Assembly: GCF_016906535.1 (NCBI RefSeq)
Contig: NC_057379.1
Location: 1,302,001-1,366,000 of the forward strand
Length of the DNA stretch: 64,000 nucleotides
Reading direction: 5' to 3'
From: Rhizoctonia solani
Taxonomy: Eukaryota; Basidiomycota; Agaricomycetes; Cantharellales; Ceratobasidiaceae
Each line of letters opens with the position of its first letter. The stretch's first letter is position 1. Below are positions 50,638 to 61,260 of this stretch, one piece after another. The position numbers and the translations under genes were made by a program. The notes beneath the pieces are model-generated. The model searched no databases, was not told the DNA's origin, and saw nothing but the letters and a program-made list of their open reading frames with translations.

Positions 50638-52687
50638 ATGTCCCTGAATTTGAAGTTATTTGTTGCTCTGCTGGCCACTTCTCGAGGTGTGCTTGCCATT
50701 GGAACCCCGTTCGGATATGGCGCTGGGACTACTGGAGGTGAGGGCTCCACCGCGGCTGTTCCATCTTCGACAGATGAACTAATTAGCTGGTAAGAGCAGA
50801 ACTATATTTCTATTTCGTTTTGATACTTAGATTCTACCATCCAATCAGGCTCGGAGATGATACCGCCCGGGTTATTGTGATCGACAAAACCTTTGACTTT
50901 ACTAGTACCGAGGTACTCTTTTTTTAATCTACCTAATGACTTGTCTCACACATAACTATATTAGGGAACTGTGACCGGAGATGGATGTATCCCATGGACT
51001 TGTACTCCAGGTGCACAAATTGCGATCAATTTGAATAGCTGGTGCGATAATGATCAGCCGAATGCTGCGACTGTACGTATACTACCTATTTGCTCCTTAT
51101 TATTGTTAACAAGCTCCCGGTTATGGCAGACTACCGTGACCTATAATAAAGCCGGTATTAGCGGCATTTCTGTTGGGTCTAACAAAACGCTACTCGGAAA
51201 AGGGACCGCGGGGTGGATGTGAGTGTATCTAAGATAAGCAAACCAATACGGATAAGTTGATTACCTCCATTTGTCGTAATAGCAAAGGAAAGGGTCTACG
51301 TATCGCCGGTAGTAGCAACATTATCATTCAGAACGTCAGATTTTCCGACATTAATGCCGAGTACGTATGGGGTGGTGATGCTATCGCCATTGATGGCGGG
51401 AAGAATATCTGGGCAAGTACCTACGATCTCTTAATCACAATTTACCAATTTGACTAAACATTGCCATAGATTGACCACAACTACGTAAGTGTTTACAGAT
51501 CTTAGTACAATAGCTTCTGATCCCCTTTCAGTTCAAAGACGTTGGCCGACAATTTCTTGTAACTGTAAGTGACGAAATGGACGTCCGACGACTTGGTCCT
51601 CATTCTGGTCCTCGTTCTAATATGAATAGGGCTATGGGGCTGCGGAAGGCGTCACAATTTCTGATAATGTATTTGATGGAAACGGGTAAGTAGTACATGA
51701 GGCCCATATGTTGTCATATTAACCCTTTCATATAGCGATTATTCGTGAGTAAAGTACCATCCTTACTATAGCAGTTCTCAACTCACTTGTGGTACCTCAT
51801 TAACTAAAAAGGCCATTGTGTGACGGTTAGTTTTGCTCCTCATGTCTGTTCTACTCGTAATAATCGATCTATAGGCCACCATTACTGGACATTGTATTTC
51901 ACCGGAGCAAGCGATACGATCACGTTTGCTCGTAATTAGTAAGTTAATGCATCCCAGCTCCTTTAACTCGGCTCTGACCACATATACCTTAGCCTGTATC
52001 AAACATCGTAAATAAGTCATCATTTTATTCTGAAATAGCTAAGTCAATATACCTTTATTAGTGGACGGGGACCTAAGCTTGGCGGTGTTTCTTCGTACTC
52101 GCGTAAGCTTGCCCACTACGTCTTATGTTTACCCTCTAATTTTCCGATTCAACAGAAACGGTCCATATTTACAACAAGTGAATAAACTTGACTGTTCATT
52201 AATCTCAGCACTAACGTTCTGCAGCTATTTCGTCGATATTACAGATCACGCGCTAGATGCTGGCCCCGGTTCCAAGGCTATTGTGGAAGGCAACTACTTC
52301 AATACTGTAAGACAGGCCCATCCAAGTTTATCTGTCTCACAACCATTACTTCTTGCTCTAGGTGTTTGCCCCGATCGATACAACCACAAGCGCCCAATGC
52401 ACGAGTGCTCTTGGAAGGAGCTGTGTAGCTAACATTATGTGAGTATCTTGTCCTCCTGTCTTTTAACAAACCAACATCTCAACTTGATACCATTTCAATT
52501 CCTCTATAGGTTAAGTTCTGGCGAACTTGCTAATGCCGAAGATACGAGTATTATTGGATCATTTACCAGCGTGAGTCTATACGAATCACCCTGAGGTCAT
52601 AACTGACAACCCATATGCGATCCTAGTCTGCAGTTACGCCCTGCATCTTATGTTCAAAGTAACGCAGGAACGGGCGTTGTGAATTAG
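50638..52687 (+). CDS. Secreted pectin/pectate lyase, polysaccharide lyase family 1
   Basis: Cleaves galacturonan in plant cell walls by beta-elimination. The ATG at 50638 gives a signal peptide of about 20 residues ending before IGTPFGYGAG. Many small exons with ~50-nt introns join to the PL1 beta-helix: RVIVIDKTFDFT, GDGCIPWTCTPGAQIAIN, GSNKTLLGKGTAGWI, GLRIAGSSNIIIQNVRF, WGGDAIAIDGGKNIWIDHNY, then NGDYSPLCDGHHYWTLYFTG (joined over three exons), ARNY, SGRGPKLGGVSSYS, VHIYNNYFVDITDHALDAG and KAIVEGNYFN. The last exon ends SYVQSNAGTGVVN with the stop at 52685. All joints I tested keep frame. The family usually serves plant pathogens or saprotrophs. Confidence 0.9.
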
Positions 52688-53888
52688 TTTTAGGTGCAGT
52701 TTGTGGATCCAGTCCACCGTGATTGATCGTTATTCTCTGGGTATTCCCTATCGCGTAGCTAAACATGTGATACTCTGCCATAATTTATACCAGTAGCATC
52801 GTTTCCACGAACATGTTCCTTGGTTGATTCTGAATCAACCTGTGCCACTCGGGTTCTTCAGAAATCCCACAGGCCAGATTGGCGCTCATTCTTGACACAT
52901 TGCGGTTGGACTATCCGCAAAACTTTTAACCCTTTTCGATTCGCTACTCCACTCGGACCGGTTCAAAGCGTGGCACAATTGGACGGCAAATGATCTGCAG
53001 GATTCTGAGGGTCACATGTTTGAAATAGTGAAATTGCGGAGAATGCGGGGTATTTGCAATAATGTAATGTCCATCTTCAACTATGTTCCATCTTCCACCC
53101 ACAAAACTTTTGAGCGGAAGTTTTCAGCTACTGAAGCGCATGGGCCGTCTGAAAGTAGTATAAATAAGGTCTCTCCCTGCACCTCCAAGTTTCCTCAGAA
53201 CATACTCAGCTAGGATCTATTTATAGTTTCTAACCGAGTCTTGCAATTTCACAATTGCCACTTCTACAACCTCAGTCGATGAGAGGATGTTCCAACTCGA
53301 ACCGAGACCATATACGGCTCACGCTGTATTCGATGACGTTCTGGCCTTCTAGGTCGGGAGTTGTGGACAACTGTCTGATGGGGCCATGTTCTCATTTCTT
53401 TCTAACCACTCAAGGCCTAACCCTAACGTGACGTATATGCTCTTTATATGCGACCTTATATATTATGAATTATTAAAAGAAATCCTGCGCATCATACGCG
53501 ATCACTATTGTGTAAGCATTGTGAGTGGGGCCGCGAAACAACCCCACCGTTACTTGACATCAAGTGGATAAGATTGGCTGCTTGAGTTAAGCGCTCCCCG
53601 GGCGCTCTCAGGAGTAAACACATTTCTTCGGAGTTCGCACCGCATCAGGGGCGAAATGCGGCGGAACCGCGCCTGCGAGATAATTGCCAACAATTATCGG
53701 CCTCTTGACTGTTGCCACGATGCGACCAGCCTTTTCCTTTCCTTCGCAACGTGGGATATTAATATATAAAACCATGCCTGACAATCAGCCTTTGCTCCAC
53801 ACGCCCCACCACCCCTATATTAGAGTTTATTTATTTAGAATACAGAATGCAAGTAGAGTTAATTCAAGAAAATGTTTATTCCTAAAAC
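52688..53888. other. Intergenic region downstream of pectin lyase
   Basis: No gene, repeat or RNA recognised. Confidence 0.4.
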
Positions 53889-55150
53889 ATGGTGTTCCAT
53901 AGGCACTTGGCATTACAGTCTGTCGACGTCCTTCCTGCAATCTTTGGGCACTTGGAACAATCGGATCTTGCTCGGGCACTACGGGTTTGTCGACTCTGGA
54001 ACCAGTGGTCCGATGTGCTCTGGAGCATCCTCCCTTCATTGACCCCAATGCTACACCTTTTATTCCCATTTCTGTTTACCGACGCAGACGACCAGTACGT
54101 ACGTACAAACGTCCGTATAACTAACCTTAGTACTTTTTGACTAAACCTTAAGTCTATAAGGTCCGTGGAGTGCCATTATACCAGATGGATCGGCAAAGAC
54201 TTTCCAAATTGAATCGGACTATCCGACACCTTGATGCATCTTTCTCAACATCCAAGTCACTTTTTGAGGGCTATAACCCTGATATACCTAGGCTTCTTCT
54301 TGACCTCTGCGAGCTAGATACCTCTTTATTCCCTCGGCTCTTATCTCTGAACACAGAATGTCGCAGTGATGCTGAAGTTCTCGGGATACTCCCTCTGTTG
54401 ACACCTTCTCTGCGCTCTCTCCACATAGTTATTCACCAGTCTGCTACCGACTATATGCACGAGCTTCTGGAAGGGGTAGAGAGTAACCTTCCCAACCTTA
54501 AGCGTCTCAGTATTTCCTACCGTCAAACACCTTCTTCTATCTCAGGGCAGCACGAAGCCGAAGATGGTCTAGCGCATAGGGAAACGGACCCATATTTATA
54601 CCTCCCGATACAATCTCTTTGCCTCCCTCGGTCGCTTAGATGCTTATCTGTCCCGTCGACCTGCGCCTCTGCAGATGCCCTGTTCAATTTTTCCTGCCTT
54701 CCTCACTTAGATTCTTTGGAATTCACCGGAAGCTGGGAGTCAGATGTATACGAAGGAGAATGGTCAGAACTCCCGTCATCCTCTTTCTCTGCTCTCGCTC
54801 AGCTTTCGCTGCCCGATTGTTCAACTCGGATTGCCTCCACACTGCTTACCATTATACCCGGAACTGCGCCTCTAAGTAAGGTTGCCATTGCTTTATCGGG
54901 GACAGATTCGGGCCTTCGCGAGTTATGCGCCGCATTAGCTCGGTTCTGCAACACGATCCGGGGAATTTCTATAAACGGGTTTTGCCTTCATTCAAACCCA
55001 GTACATCTTCAGGAAATCGCAGAAGCTCTCACTTCATGCTCGAAGCTTGAGAAGCTCGCGTTAAATATGCCAATTCAGATGTCGGATGTTGAGCTCAGGG
55101 ATTTTACATGTCGGCTGCCTCAAACTTGCGTAGTGCACATTGGAGAGTAG
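53889..55150 (+). CDS. F-box protein, fungal type
   Basis: Exon 1 from ATG 53889 encodes an F-box (VDVLPAIFGHLEQSDLARAL, then VCRLWNQWSDVLWSILPSL), the typical SKP1-binding fold with the LP..IF..L pattern, and ends near 54093 at a GT. The second exon (about 54160-55150) carries leucine-rich repeat-like stretches (LLTPSLRSLHIVI, LPNLKRLSISY, LPHLDSLEFTG, CSKLEKLALNM), suggesting substrate recognition in an SCF ubiquitin ligase. The exact joint of the two exons was not fixed. Such F-box families are large in Agaricomycetes. The target is unknown. Confidence 0.75.
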
Positions 55151-55394
55151 TCCGGAATTTTGAGGATGGTAGGACGCACATTCAATAGCTAGCGTCATAA
55201 CAGGAGTCATGATAATAAGCACAATGTTGGTTTCCGTACACCTAGTCAAGTATTGTTTCTAGCGTACTGTATGATGTATTAGGGTCACAGTTTATATATA
55301 TAGCGACAGTTCTATTTTATTTCTCAACTCATTTCAGAGCTCATGTGCAGCTATCTCGCATACTTCTTACTCCTAAGCAACATTCTAGGTCTGG

Positions 55395-55480
55395 AACCCA
55401 GAGGGCGGATTCCCGGACTTAAAAAGGTCGCACATTATGCGCAGAGTGTTGGCAAAATCCGACTGCTATTTCCATGAGTC
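55395..55480. repeat. Short dispersed repeat shared with 12.85 kb
   Basis: CCGGACTTAAAAA and TTGGCAAAATCCGACTGC correspond to CCGGACTTAAAAA and TGGCAAAATTCGACCAGC at 12855-12905. Boundaries unknown. Confidence 0.5.
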
Positions 55481-55702
55481 CAAGTTTCCAGTCCGCCTCC
55501 GTGTTCGGTCCAGCTGTGAATTTTGGAACTCTGGTACGGGTGCTTGGTAAGATCTGGAAGTGATGCGGATTTTCCGCACCCTTGAGGCTCGCCGTGCAAG
55601 TCCACGGTGGCTGATCGAGTGTGGGGTAGGTAATCGGGCATAACCATATCTTATCAAGGAAGCAATTACCGAAACGAAACCAAGGCTTGTAATAAATTTC
55701 AT
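55466..55702 (-). CDS. Possible small secreted protein (78 aa), uncertain
   Basis: The minus-strand frame starts MKFITSLGFVSVIASLI, a plausible signal peptide, followed by a basic stretch. It has no cysteines and no recognisable domain. It overlaps a dispersed repeat at its 3' end, which weakens the case for a gene. Kept only as a candidate. Confidence 0.2.
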   Translation of the reverse strand: MKFITSLGFVSVIASLIRYGYARLPTPHSISHRGLARRASRVRKIRITSRSYQAPVPEFQNSQLDRTRRRTGNLDSWK

Positions 55703-57041
55703 TACTGTTGCGTCACCTGCGCATGACTACCTTTCGTGGTTTCTTGTCCTCGACCACCAGCACCCGCTACCTATGGATATCTTCAAACTTCATTGCCCTA
55801 TCTACTATCTAGTTGGGCTCTCTGAGGAGGAGGCGTGCTTTATCCCACCCCTTGAAGCTAGAAAAAACTGTTCGCCATTGCACCAGTCTTTGGATTCTGT
55901 GACCTCTGCTGTCATCAATGGTGGCCGAATCCTTTCAGTGGAGGGCTGCTATGACCATGCACATCAGCTGGCTTAGTCTGCTAATATCTTCTATTCGAAA
56001 AAAAATCTACCCTATTGACACGATATTATACCTCTATCTTTTGATTCATTCCCCTGAGTCAGACCACTATGGATCTCTTGGTTTTAGGATTTGTCTTCCC
56101 ACGAAGTCCTAGCAACGTTGATTTCACGTTAGTGACAAGAGATGTGTACTTCCCAGTAACGACTTGATACAAGCGACGGCTTATCATCTTGAGTCCATGG
56201 AGGCTATACGTTTGATACATCTGGCGGCTTGACAAAACAACTCAATACACCCGCCTGACACGAGTTTAGCTCAAGGATTTGCCGTGGCGACCCAATTTGT
56301 CGGAACGATCGAGGCTAGCTATTTCTGAAACACCTATGCCGACGAAATAAGATAACGATGTTGTTTATCAAATTAGTATTTTTTTTTGAGGTTTGGGCTC
56401 AGGCTGTAGTACTATCAGAATTTTGGAGCGATCATATCTGGCCTCTCTAGTTAGCGCCAGTTTCATGGCACAGTGACTCCAAACCGGTCCATTAGTACCC
56501 CAATGATGCTTCACAATATATTCAGAGGTGGAGCTCTTTCTCAACGACTGAACTACTTTGAAAACTTTGATTATCCCGAAAGCGATATTTTTTTAGTCGG
56601 GCTTCCGCGTTACGTTACCACTACTGTTGGACCCAACTGACTTCGCATATATTCACTGAAATTACTGATAACCGCCTCACGCTTAGCATGACTCGCACCA
56701 AACATTGAACTGGGCTAATGCACGGCTACAATTCTGACTTCTCTGGCTCTGTTGTTAAGCACTCTGACGCTGTGTATTCTAAATGTTGCTGCTTGTTGGA
56801 TACCACGTATTATTCTGAGTGGAGTACTGAAAATCAATATTGAAACCCATCTATCTATGTGCGTTGGATGACGTATCAATACTTCCGTAATAAGATAACT
56901 TATAGCATCGATAGTTCCTTATTTGGAACTTTGTCTCGGGGTGACGGTCGCTTCTTGCTCTTCTTGGTGTATGCGCGTGCTTGGCTCTAGGTGGCGGATA
57001 AATGAGAGGGGCTTCGCCTTTGTGCCCCATGCTGCATCACC
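55703..57041. other. Intergenic region, nothing recognised
   Basis: Short frames only; no motif, RNA or repeat identified. Confidence 0.4.
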
Positions 57042-57141
57042 ATGTCTATTGAGACAGAAACTCCGAACAACCAATATGCAAAAGAGAATGTGTAGGAGAC
57101 CCACTTGTCTAGAAACCCATGACATTGTCTGAGTCTCTGCA

Positions 57142-58286
57142 GATCCGGCTATTGGAAGAGTCCCGATCAAGATTGCCACCCGATTCGAGAACACTAAGAA
57201 CGACGATGAGCTGAGGCTCAAGGGAATTCCCCTCTGTTCAATCGATGTCACTATCTCGCATGTGGCGGTTATGTATGCGGCTGGCCGACTACTCGATAGC
57301 ATACGCGAGCCATTCAATGCATCAATCATACGCGCGGAAATGGACCAATTGAGCGACCGGGAAGAAAGGACTCCGACAGTGACCAATGAAGATTATGAAA
57401 ATTGGAAGCAAGAACAATTAAAGGCGGGAACGATTGACCCGGTAGATATACCTTCCCTACCGTTAAGCAAAATCACTAACAAGGGGAATAGCTGTTTCTC
57501 ATACCAACCATGATCCTAGTGATGCGCGGAAGTCCATACCAAAATGTCCATATCTCTGTCAATTGTTATTCAAGTCGTTCAGCATTGGAAATAAACCTGG
57601 ATTTTGGTCTGGGGCGCGTGAGATGCTTCATACCCAAGGCAGCGATGGAGTTCGTAACATCCGAGGAAGGTCTGGTATCGATGATATAGGTGAGGCTTAC
57701 AATTAATCTCAGCCCTCGGTTGGCAGCTTATTATTTCACAGCGATTCGGAAGGTTCAGACTTGGTTTCTTTATATAGATGTTTCTGATCCTCTTCGCCCA
57801 CGCTACGCTTTCTTGGAGGAGTGTAACATTGTTGAGTCAACTCAAGCGAGGGATAGCGGAAGACCCAAACCACTTTATATCTTCAATGCTCGCGAACATG
57901 CTTACCAACTCATGATACCCGAATCTGAACTATTCTCCAATGGCGGGAGGTTCGGTGAAGAGCAGTGGTCGCGTCATGTAGAAGGGGTTCGTCAAACCGG
58001 ATTTAGAGCATTTAACAAGCTCCCTGACGATCCCGACTTGGACCCGGACTACAAGGCCTTACTGATATCAAGGATGAAGAGAGCGCGAGAGCATCCAGCC
58101 GTCGTCAGAATGCAATCTTTTGGGTGGTTCACACCCGACGATGTAATTAACCCCGACGGGAGTGCCCTACTGCAAGGAGTATGGAGATTCTCGCTTGAAA
58201 ATTTCTCAGATGATGAAAATGGATCGGTCGTTGGGCAAGTCTCACTTTCGTTGAGCTTTAATCGTCGATATATTAATTGGAAGTAG
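57142..58286 (+). CDS. Unrecognised protein-coding exons (hypothetical gene, partial model)
   Basis: Two long exon-like stretches in good codon context. About 57127-57490: IGRVPIKIATRFENTKNDDE, ISHVAVMYAAGRLLDSIREP, then an acidic/basic helix-like part; an AG acceptor precedes it at 57126. About 57713-58286: preceded by AATCTCAG, with AAYYFTAIRKVQTWFLYID, FGEEQWSRHVEGVRQTGFRA, DPDYKALLISRMKRAREHPA and LQGVWRFSLENFSDD, stop at 58284-58286. The segment between (57530-57690) may hold a further exon. A possible start is ATG 57042. I do not recognise the family. The Gypsy LTR begins about 10 bp after the stop, so the native 3' end may be displaced. Confidence 0.45.
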
Positions 58287-58296
58287 AGTTGTTGTC

Positions 58297-58740
58297 TGTA
58301 AGGGTTACGCTATCACTGTAGGTCTAGCTCTGGTGTATGCGTTACCCTTACGATACACCGTTACTTCTCCTTATGTTACACTTGTACCCGGTGCTCTGTT
58401 CAGGCTGATTACTAACTATATACGTTCATTTGGTTTCTTCTGTTTACGCATGTATCGACCCGGGCACCTTATAAGGTCCCGGGTCCTCTACCCACTCTCC
58501 TCCTGCCTTTACTCTTAATATCAATATCGAGTGTGTGTTACGACTTGTCATTTAGGCGACGCCGTCGCCGACCGAGTCACATATATACATCCGATAAGTA
58601 GAGACCTCACATTTTTTGACATATCCAATACCACACTTCGGAGCTAACAACTCACGAAATTTTCGAACGACAGTAGCACGGGTTGGCCTCCGTAGCTCTG
58701 TCACCTTGTTTCTATCTTAACCCTTATAGATCGATCTAGA
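58297..58740 (+). repeat. Putative 5' LTR and leader of the second Gypsy element
   Basis: TGTAAGGGTTACGC at 58297 is a likely LTR start, but without the 3' LTR in the window the right boundary is uncertain. A near-perfect 29-nt palindrome at 58457-58485 (GACCCGGG...CCCGGGTC around TTATAA) lies within it. TTAACCCTTATAG at 58717-58729 is complementary to the LTR start. Confidence 0.5.
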
Positions 58741-58758
58741 ACTGAAAGTACGTACAGA

Positions 58759-61260
58759 ATGAGCAGACAGCTACGCAGTGGGCGCAGCTACGACGCCTCG
58801 AAGGAACTCCAAGTTCCTAAACGAAAGACGCGGCAACGCAAGGCCGCTGGGGCGAAGGCCGATGCCAATGAACAGGCACCGGAGACGAACGGTAAGCAAT
58901 TGATAGTACCTAGAGAAAGGGAACGGCTTACGTTCGGGACGGCTCCTGGGGAGAGAAACCCCAGAGAGAGCGTACACATAGTAGGCACCGGGAGGCGCCG
59001 AGGAGTGGCACTCGTCGGGAACGACGCGGTCAAGCTATCCCCGTCTGCCTACGCGGCCCTAATGAATAGGGCCCCACCCATCCGGAGGGTGCTGAGCTGG
59101 CCGAAACCAGCGATCGAGACCCGCATGATAGCGGATGCCCCCAAGGAAGGGGAAGCAGCGGTTCCTAGGAACGCTGAGGCAGCCGTCAGAGTCCCGGGAG
59201 AGCAAGAACTTACTCCCGGAGGAACCGACAGAGCGCCGGCTGCCGTTAGAGCGCCAGAGACACCCTCGACGAACATGAGGAGGAAGGACACGTCCTCGGA
59301 CGACGATGTGTATGTAACTGCCAGAACAAGTCGAGTATGCGACGAGAGTGTCGTTCTGGATAGTGAGGGTGAACCGCTGTTAGCGCAATACGTAGTAAAT
59401 GACGATACCAGTAAGACGCCCTCCGTTAGTAGCGAGCGAAGGAAGCGCTGGCGCCGTAAGTCCAAGGGGAACATGAAAGACCCGATTGGAAGCCCCAGTA
59501 ATGAGTCTAAGTCAACGGCTAATTATGAGGGACTTACCTGGGATGAGGAGGTCCGACGGGTCAACGGCGAAGACCCGGGTGGTCCAAACACCAGCCTCCC
59601 GGACATTAGTGAATGGGTGAATCCCGACTGGTCACGGTCGGACTACATCCACGAAAGCAATGAGCAGAGCGCTGGGACCGATGGAGAGAGCGTACAGGTC
59701 AATGCGCTCATCTTCGAGGTTGATGACAACTACGTATACGACGACGACGAGTACGTGGAGGTGCTGCGCAATTTGCGCAATCAAGACCGACCTGAGAGCA
59801 CACATAGTCAGTCCCGAGGGGCTGGCCCATCGCAAGCTCGCCAAACGCACCGAGTCACGGTGGAGGAAATTGACGAAGAGACTGAAACAACTGAGACTAG
59901 TCGGACGCGCTCGTACGTCGGTAAAGGAAAGGGCAAGAAGAAGCCTAGGGAAAGGAGCAGGAAACGCAAGCGGCCAAGCCTTGGGATGGCACTCGACGAC
60001 CTAGAAGGGTCGCGAGGAGAAAGGGGCCGACCCACAGTCAGCAGGGAACCCTCAGTCACGTACCGAGGAGGAGGATACCTGGAAGGACTTATCAGCCCCT
60101 CACCAGCTCAACCTACGATGAACGCTGAGAACGACCGAGAAACCGTACCAAGGGGTGATAGGGGCGGGGCTAGAGACAAGCCTACAACCTGTAGCAGAAG
60201 AACCAACCCACCGCCTTCTACGGTGGAGTCGCCGGCCCCATTGCATGGGCAAGGTGGTGACGGGGAACTCCCGCATACAGGCACCCCTGGAAGTGACTCA
60301 GAGCCCTCCGATTCAGACTCGTCTGACAGTGACTACAGCTTGACCAACAAGTCTATCTCCTCACGATCCACGGGGATGACGAGACAACAAGCTAGCCGTG
60401 AGCTGGAAGACATAGTCAGAAAGCTCAGGAAACAGAACAAACAACTGGAGAAGAAAATTGTGACACAGGCAAGATCAGGGTACAAAGCCCAGACGCCTAA
60501 AGCTTACAAGGGCGAGGCGGACATTGATAAATACGACATGTTTATCTTTAACTATAAACTATACTTGTCAGATACCAAGCTTAGCGACCGCAAGGCCGTC
60601 CTCACAGTGAGCCGATTCCTTGAGGACAAGGCGGCGACATGGTACATGATGAATGTAGCGCCAGACCCTGAAGCTTATACAATGGAAACAATATACATTG
60701 GACTTTACAAATATTGTTTCCCCCCCGACTTCAAGGAGGAGGTGCAACGTCAGTATAACCAGAAGCGGCAAGGGGACCTGAGCGTTCAGGACTACTTCGC
60801 CAAGCTGGCTAGGCTCCATCGCAGACTTAGGGATATTGACGATAGACAACACATTCTGAGAATCTGGGAGGGCGCCGCGCAGTATATTAAGGTTGAATGG
60901 GCTCTAAAATACATGCAGCCGGAAACTACAGACATAGAGACACTGCAAGAAGCGGCATTGGCAGCAGAAAGGGCGCATAAGATCAAACGGAAAATCAAAA
61001 GGTTGGGAAACAACAAGGGAAATCCACAGAAGGAGCGGTCGTGTAGCCCCCCCAGGAAGAACAACCGCCATCCTAATTACAGAAGCTTGGCTAATGGATC
61101 AAACGGGAGGAACCGCAACCATAGAAGCGGAAGCTACAATGGTAACGGTAACAGGACGGACAAGCGCCAAGACGAGAATAGACACAAAACGCAAGAAGGA
61201 GGGCGCAAAGAGGCGAACACGAGGAAGGAAAACTCACAAATGAAGAACGGGATAGGCTAA
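58759..61260 (+). CDS. Gypsy Gag-like protein, 833 aa
   Basis: Start MSRQLRSGRSYDASKEL. A long, charged, low-complexity N-terminal part (~570 residues, with acidic and Arg/Lys-rich patches) precedes a retrotransposon Gag domain: DKYDMFIFNYKLYLSDTKLS, AATWYMMNVAPDPEAYTMET, QRQYNQKRQGDLSVQDYFAK and LQEAALAAERAHKIK. The frame ends at 61258. The usual zinc knuckle is not in this frame but in the overlapping pol frame, shifted by -1, so either programmed frameshifting or a recent indel separates Gag from its nucleocapsid part. It is unusually long for a Gypsy Gag. Confidence 0.85.
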   Translation: MSRQLRSGRSYDASKELQVPKRKTRQRKAAGAKADANEQAPETNGKQLIVPRERERLTFGTAPGERNPRESVHIVGTGRRRGVALVGNDAVKLSPSAYAALMNRAPPIRRVLSWPKPAIETRMIADAPKEGEAAVPRNAEAAVRVPGEQELTPGGTDRAPAAVRAPETPSTNMRRKDTSSDDDVYVTARTSRVCDESVVLDSEGEPLLAQYVVNDDTSKTPSVSSERRKRWRRKSKGNMKDPIGSPSNESKSTANYEGLTWDEEVRRVNGEDPGGPNTSLPDISEWVNPDWSRSDYIHESNEQSAGTDGESVQVNALIFEVDDNYVYDDDEYVEVLRNLRNQDRPESTHSQSRGAGPSQARQTHRVTVEEIDEETETTETSRTRSYVGKGKGKKKPRERSRKRKRPSLGMALDDLEGSRGERGRPTVSREPSVTYRGGGYLEGLISPSPAQPTMNAENDRETVPRGDRGGARDKPTTCSRRTNPPPSTVESPAPLHGQGGDGELPHTGTPGSDSEPSDSDSSDSDYSLTNKSISSRSTGMTRQQASRELEDIVRKLRKQNKQLEKKIVTQARSGYKAQTPKAYKGEADIDKYDMFIFNYKLYLSDTKLSDRKAVLTVSRFLEDKAATWYMMNVAPDPEAYTMETIYIGLYKYCFPPDFKEEVQRQYNQKRQGDLSVQDYFAKLARLHRRLRDIDDRQHILRIWEGAAQYIKVEWALKYMQPETTDIETLQEAALAAERAHKIKRKIKRLGNNKGNPQKERSCSPPRKNNRHPNYRSLANGSNGRNRNHRSGSYNGNGNRTDKRQDENRHKTQEGGRKEANTRKENSQMKNGIG

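Noticed and set aside
58717..58729. Self-priming site complementary to the LTR start
   Set aside because: Complementarity is to the U3 start, not to a transcript 5' end as in Tf1; kept only as a note in the LTR entry.
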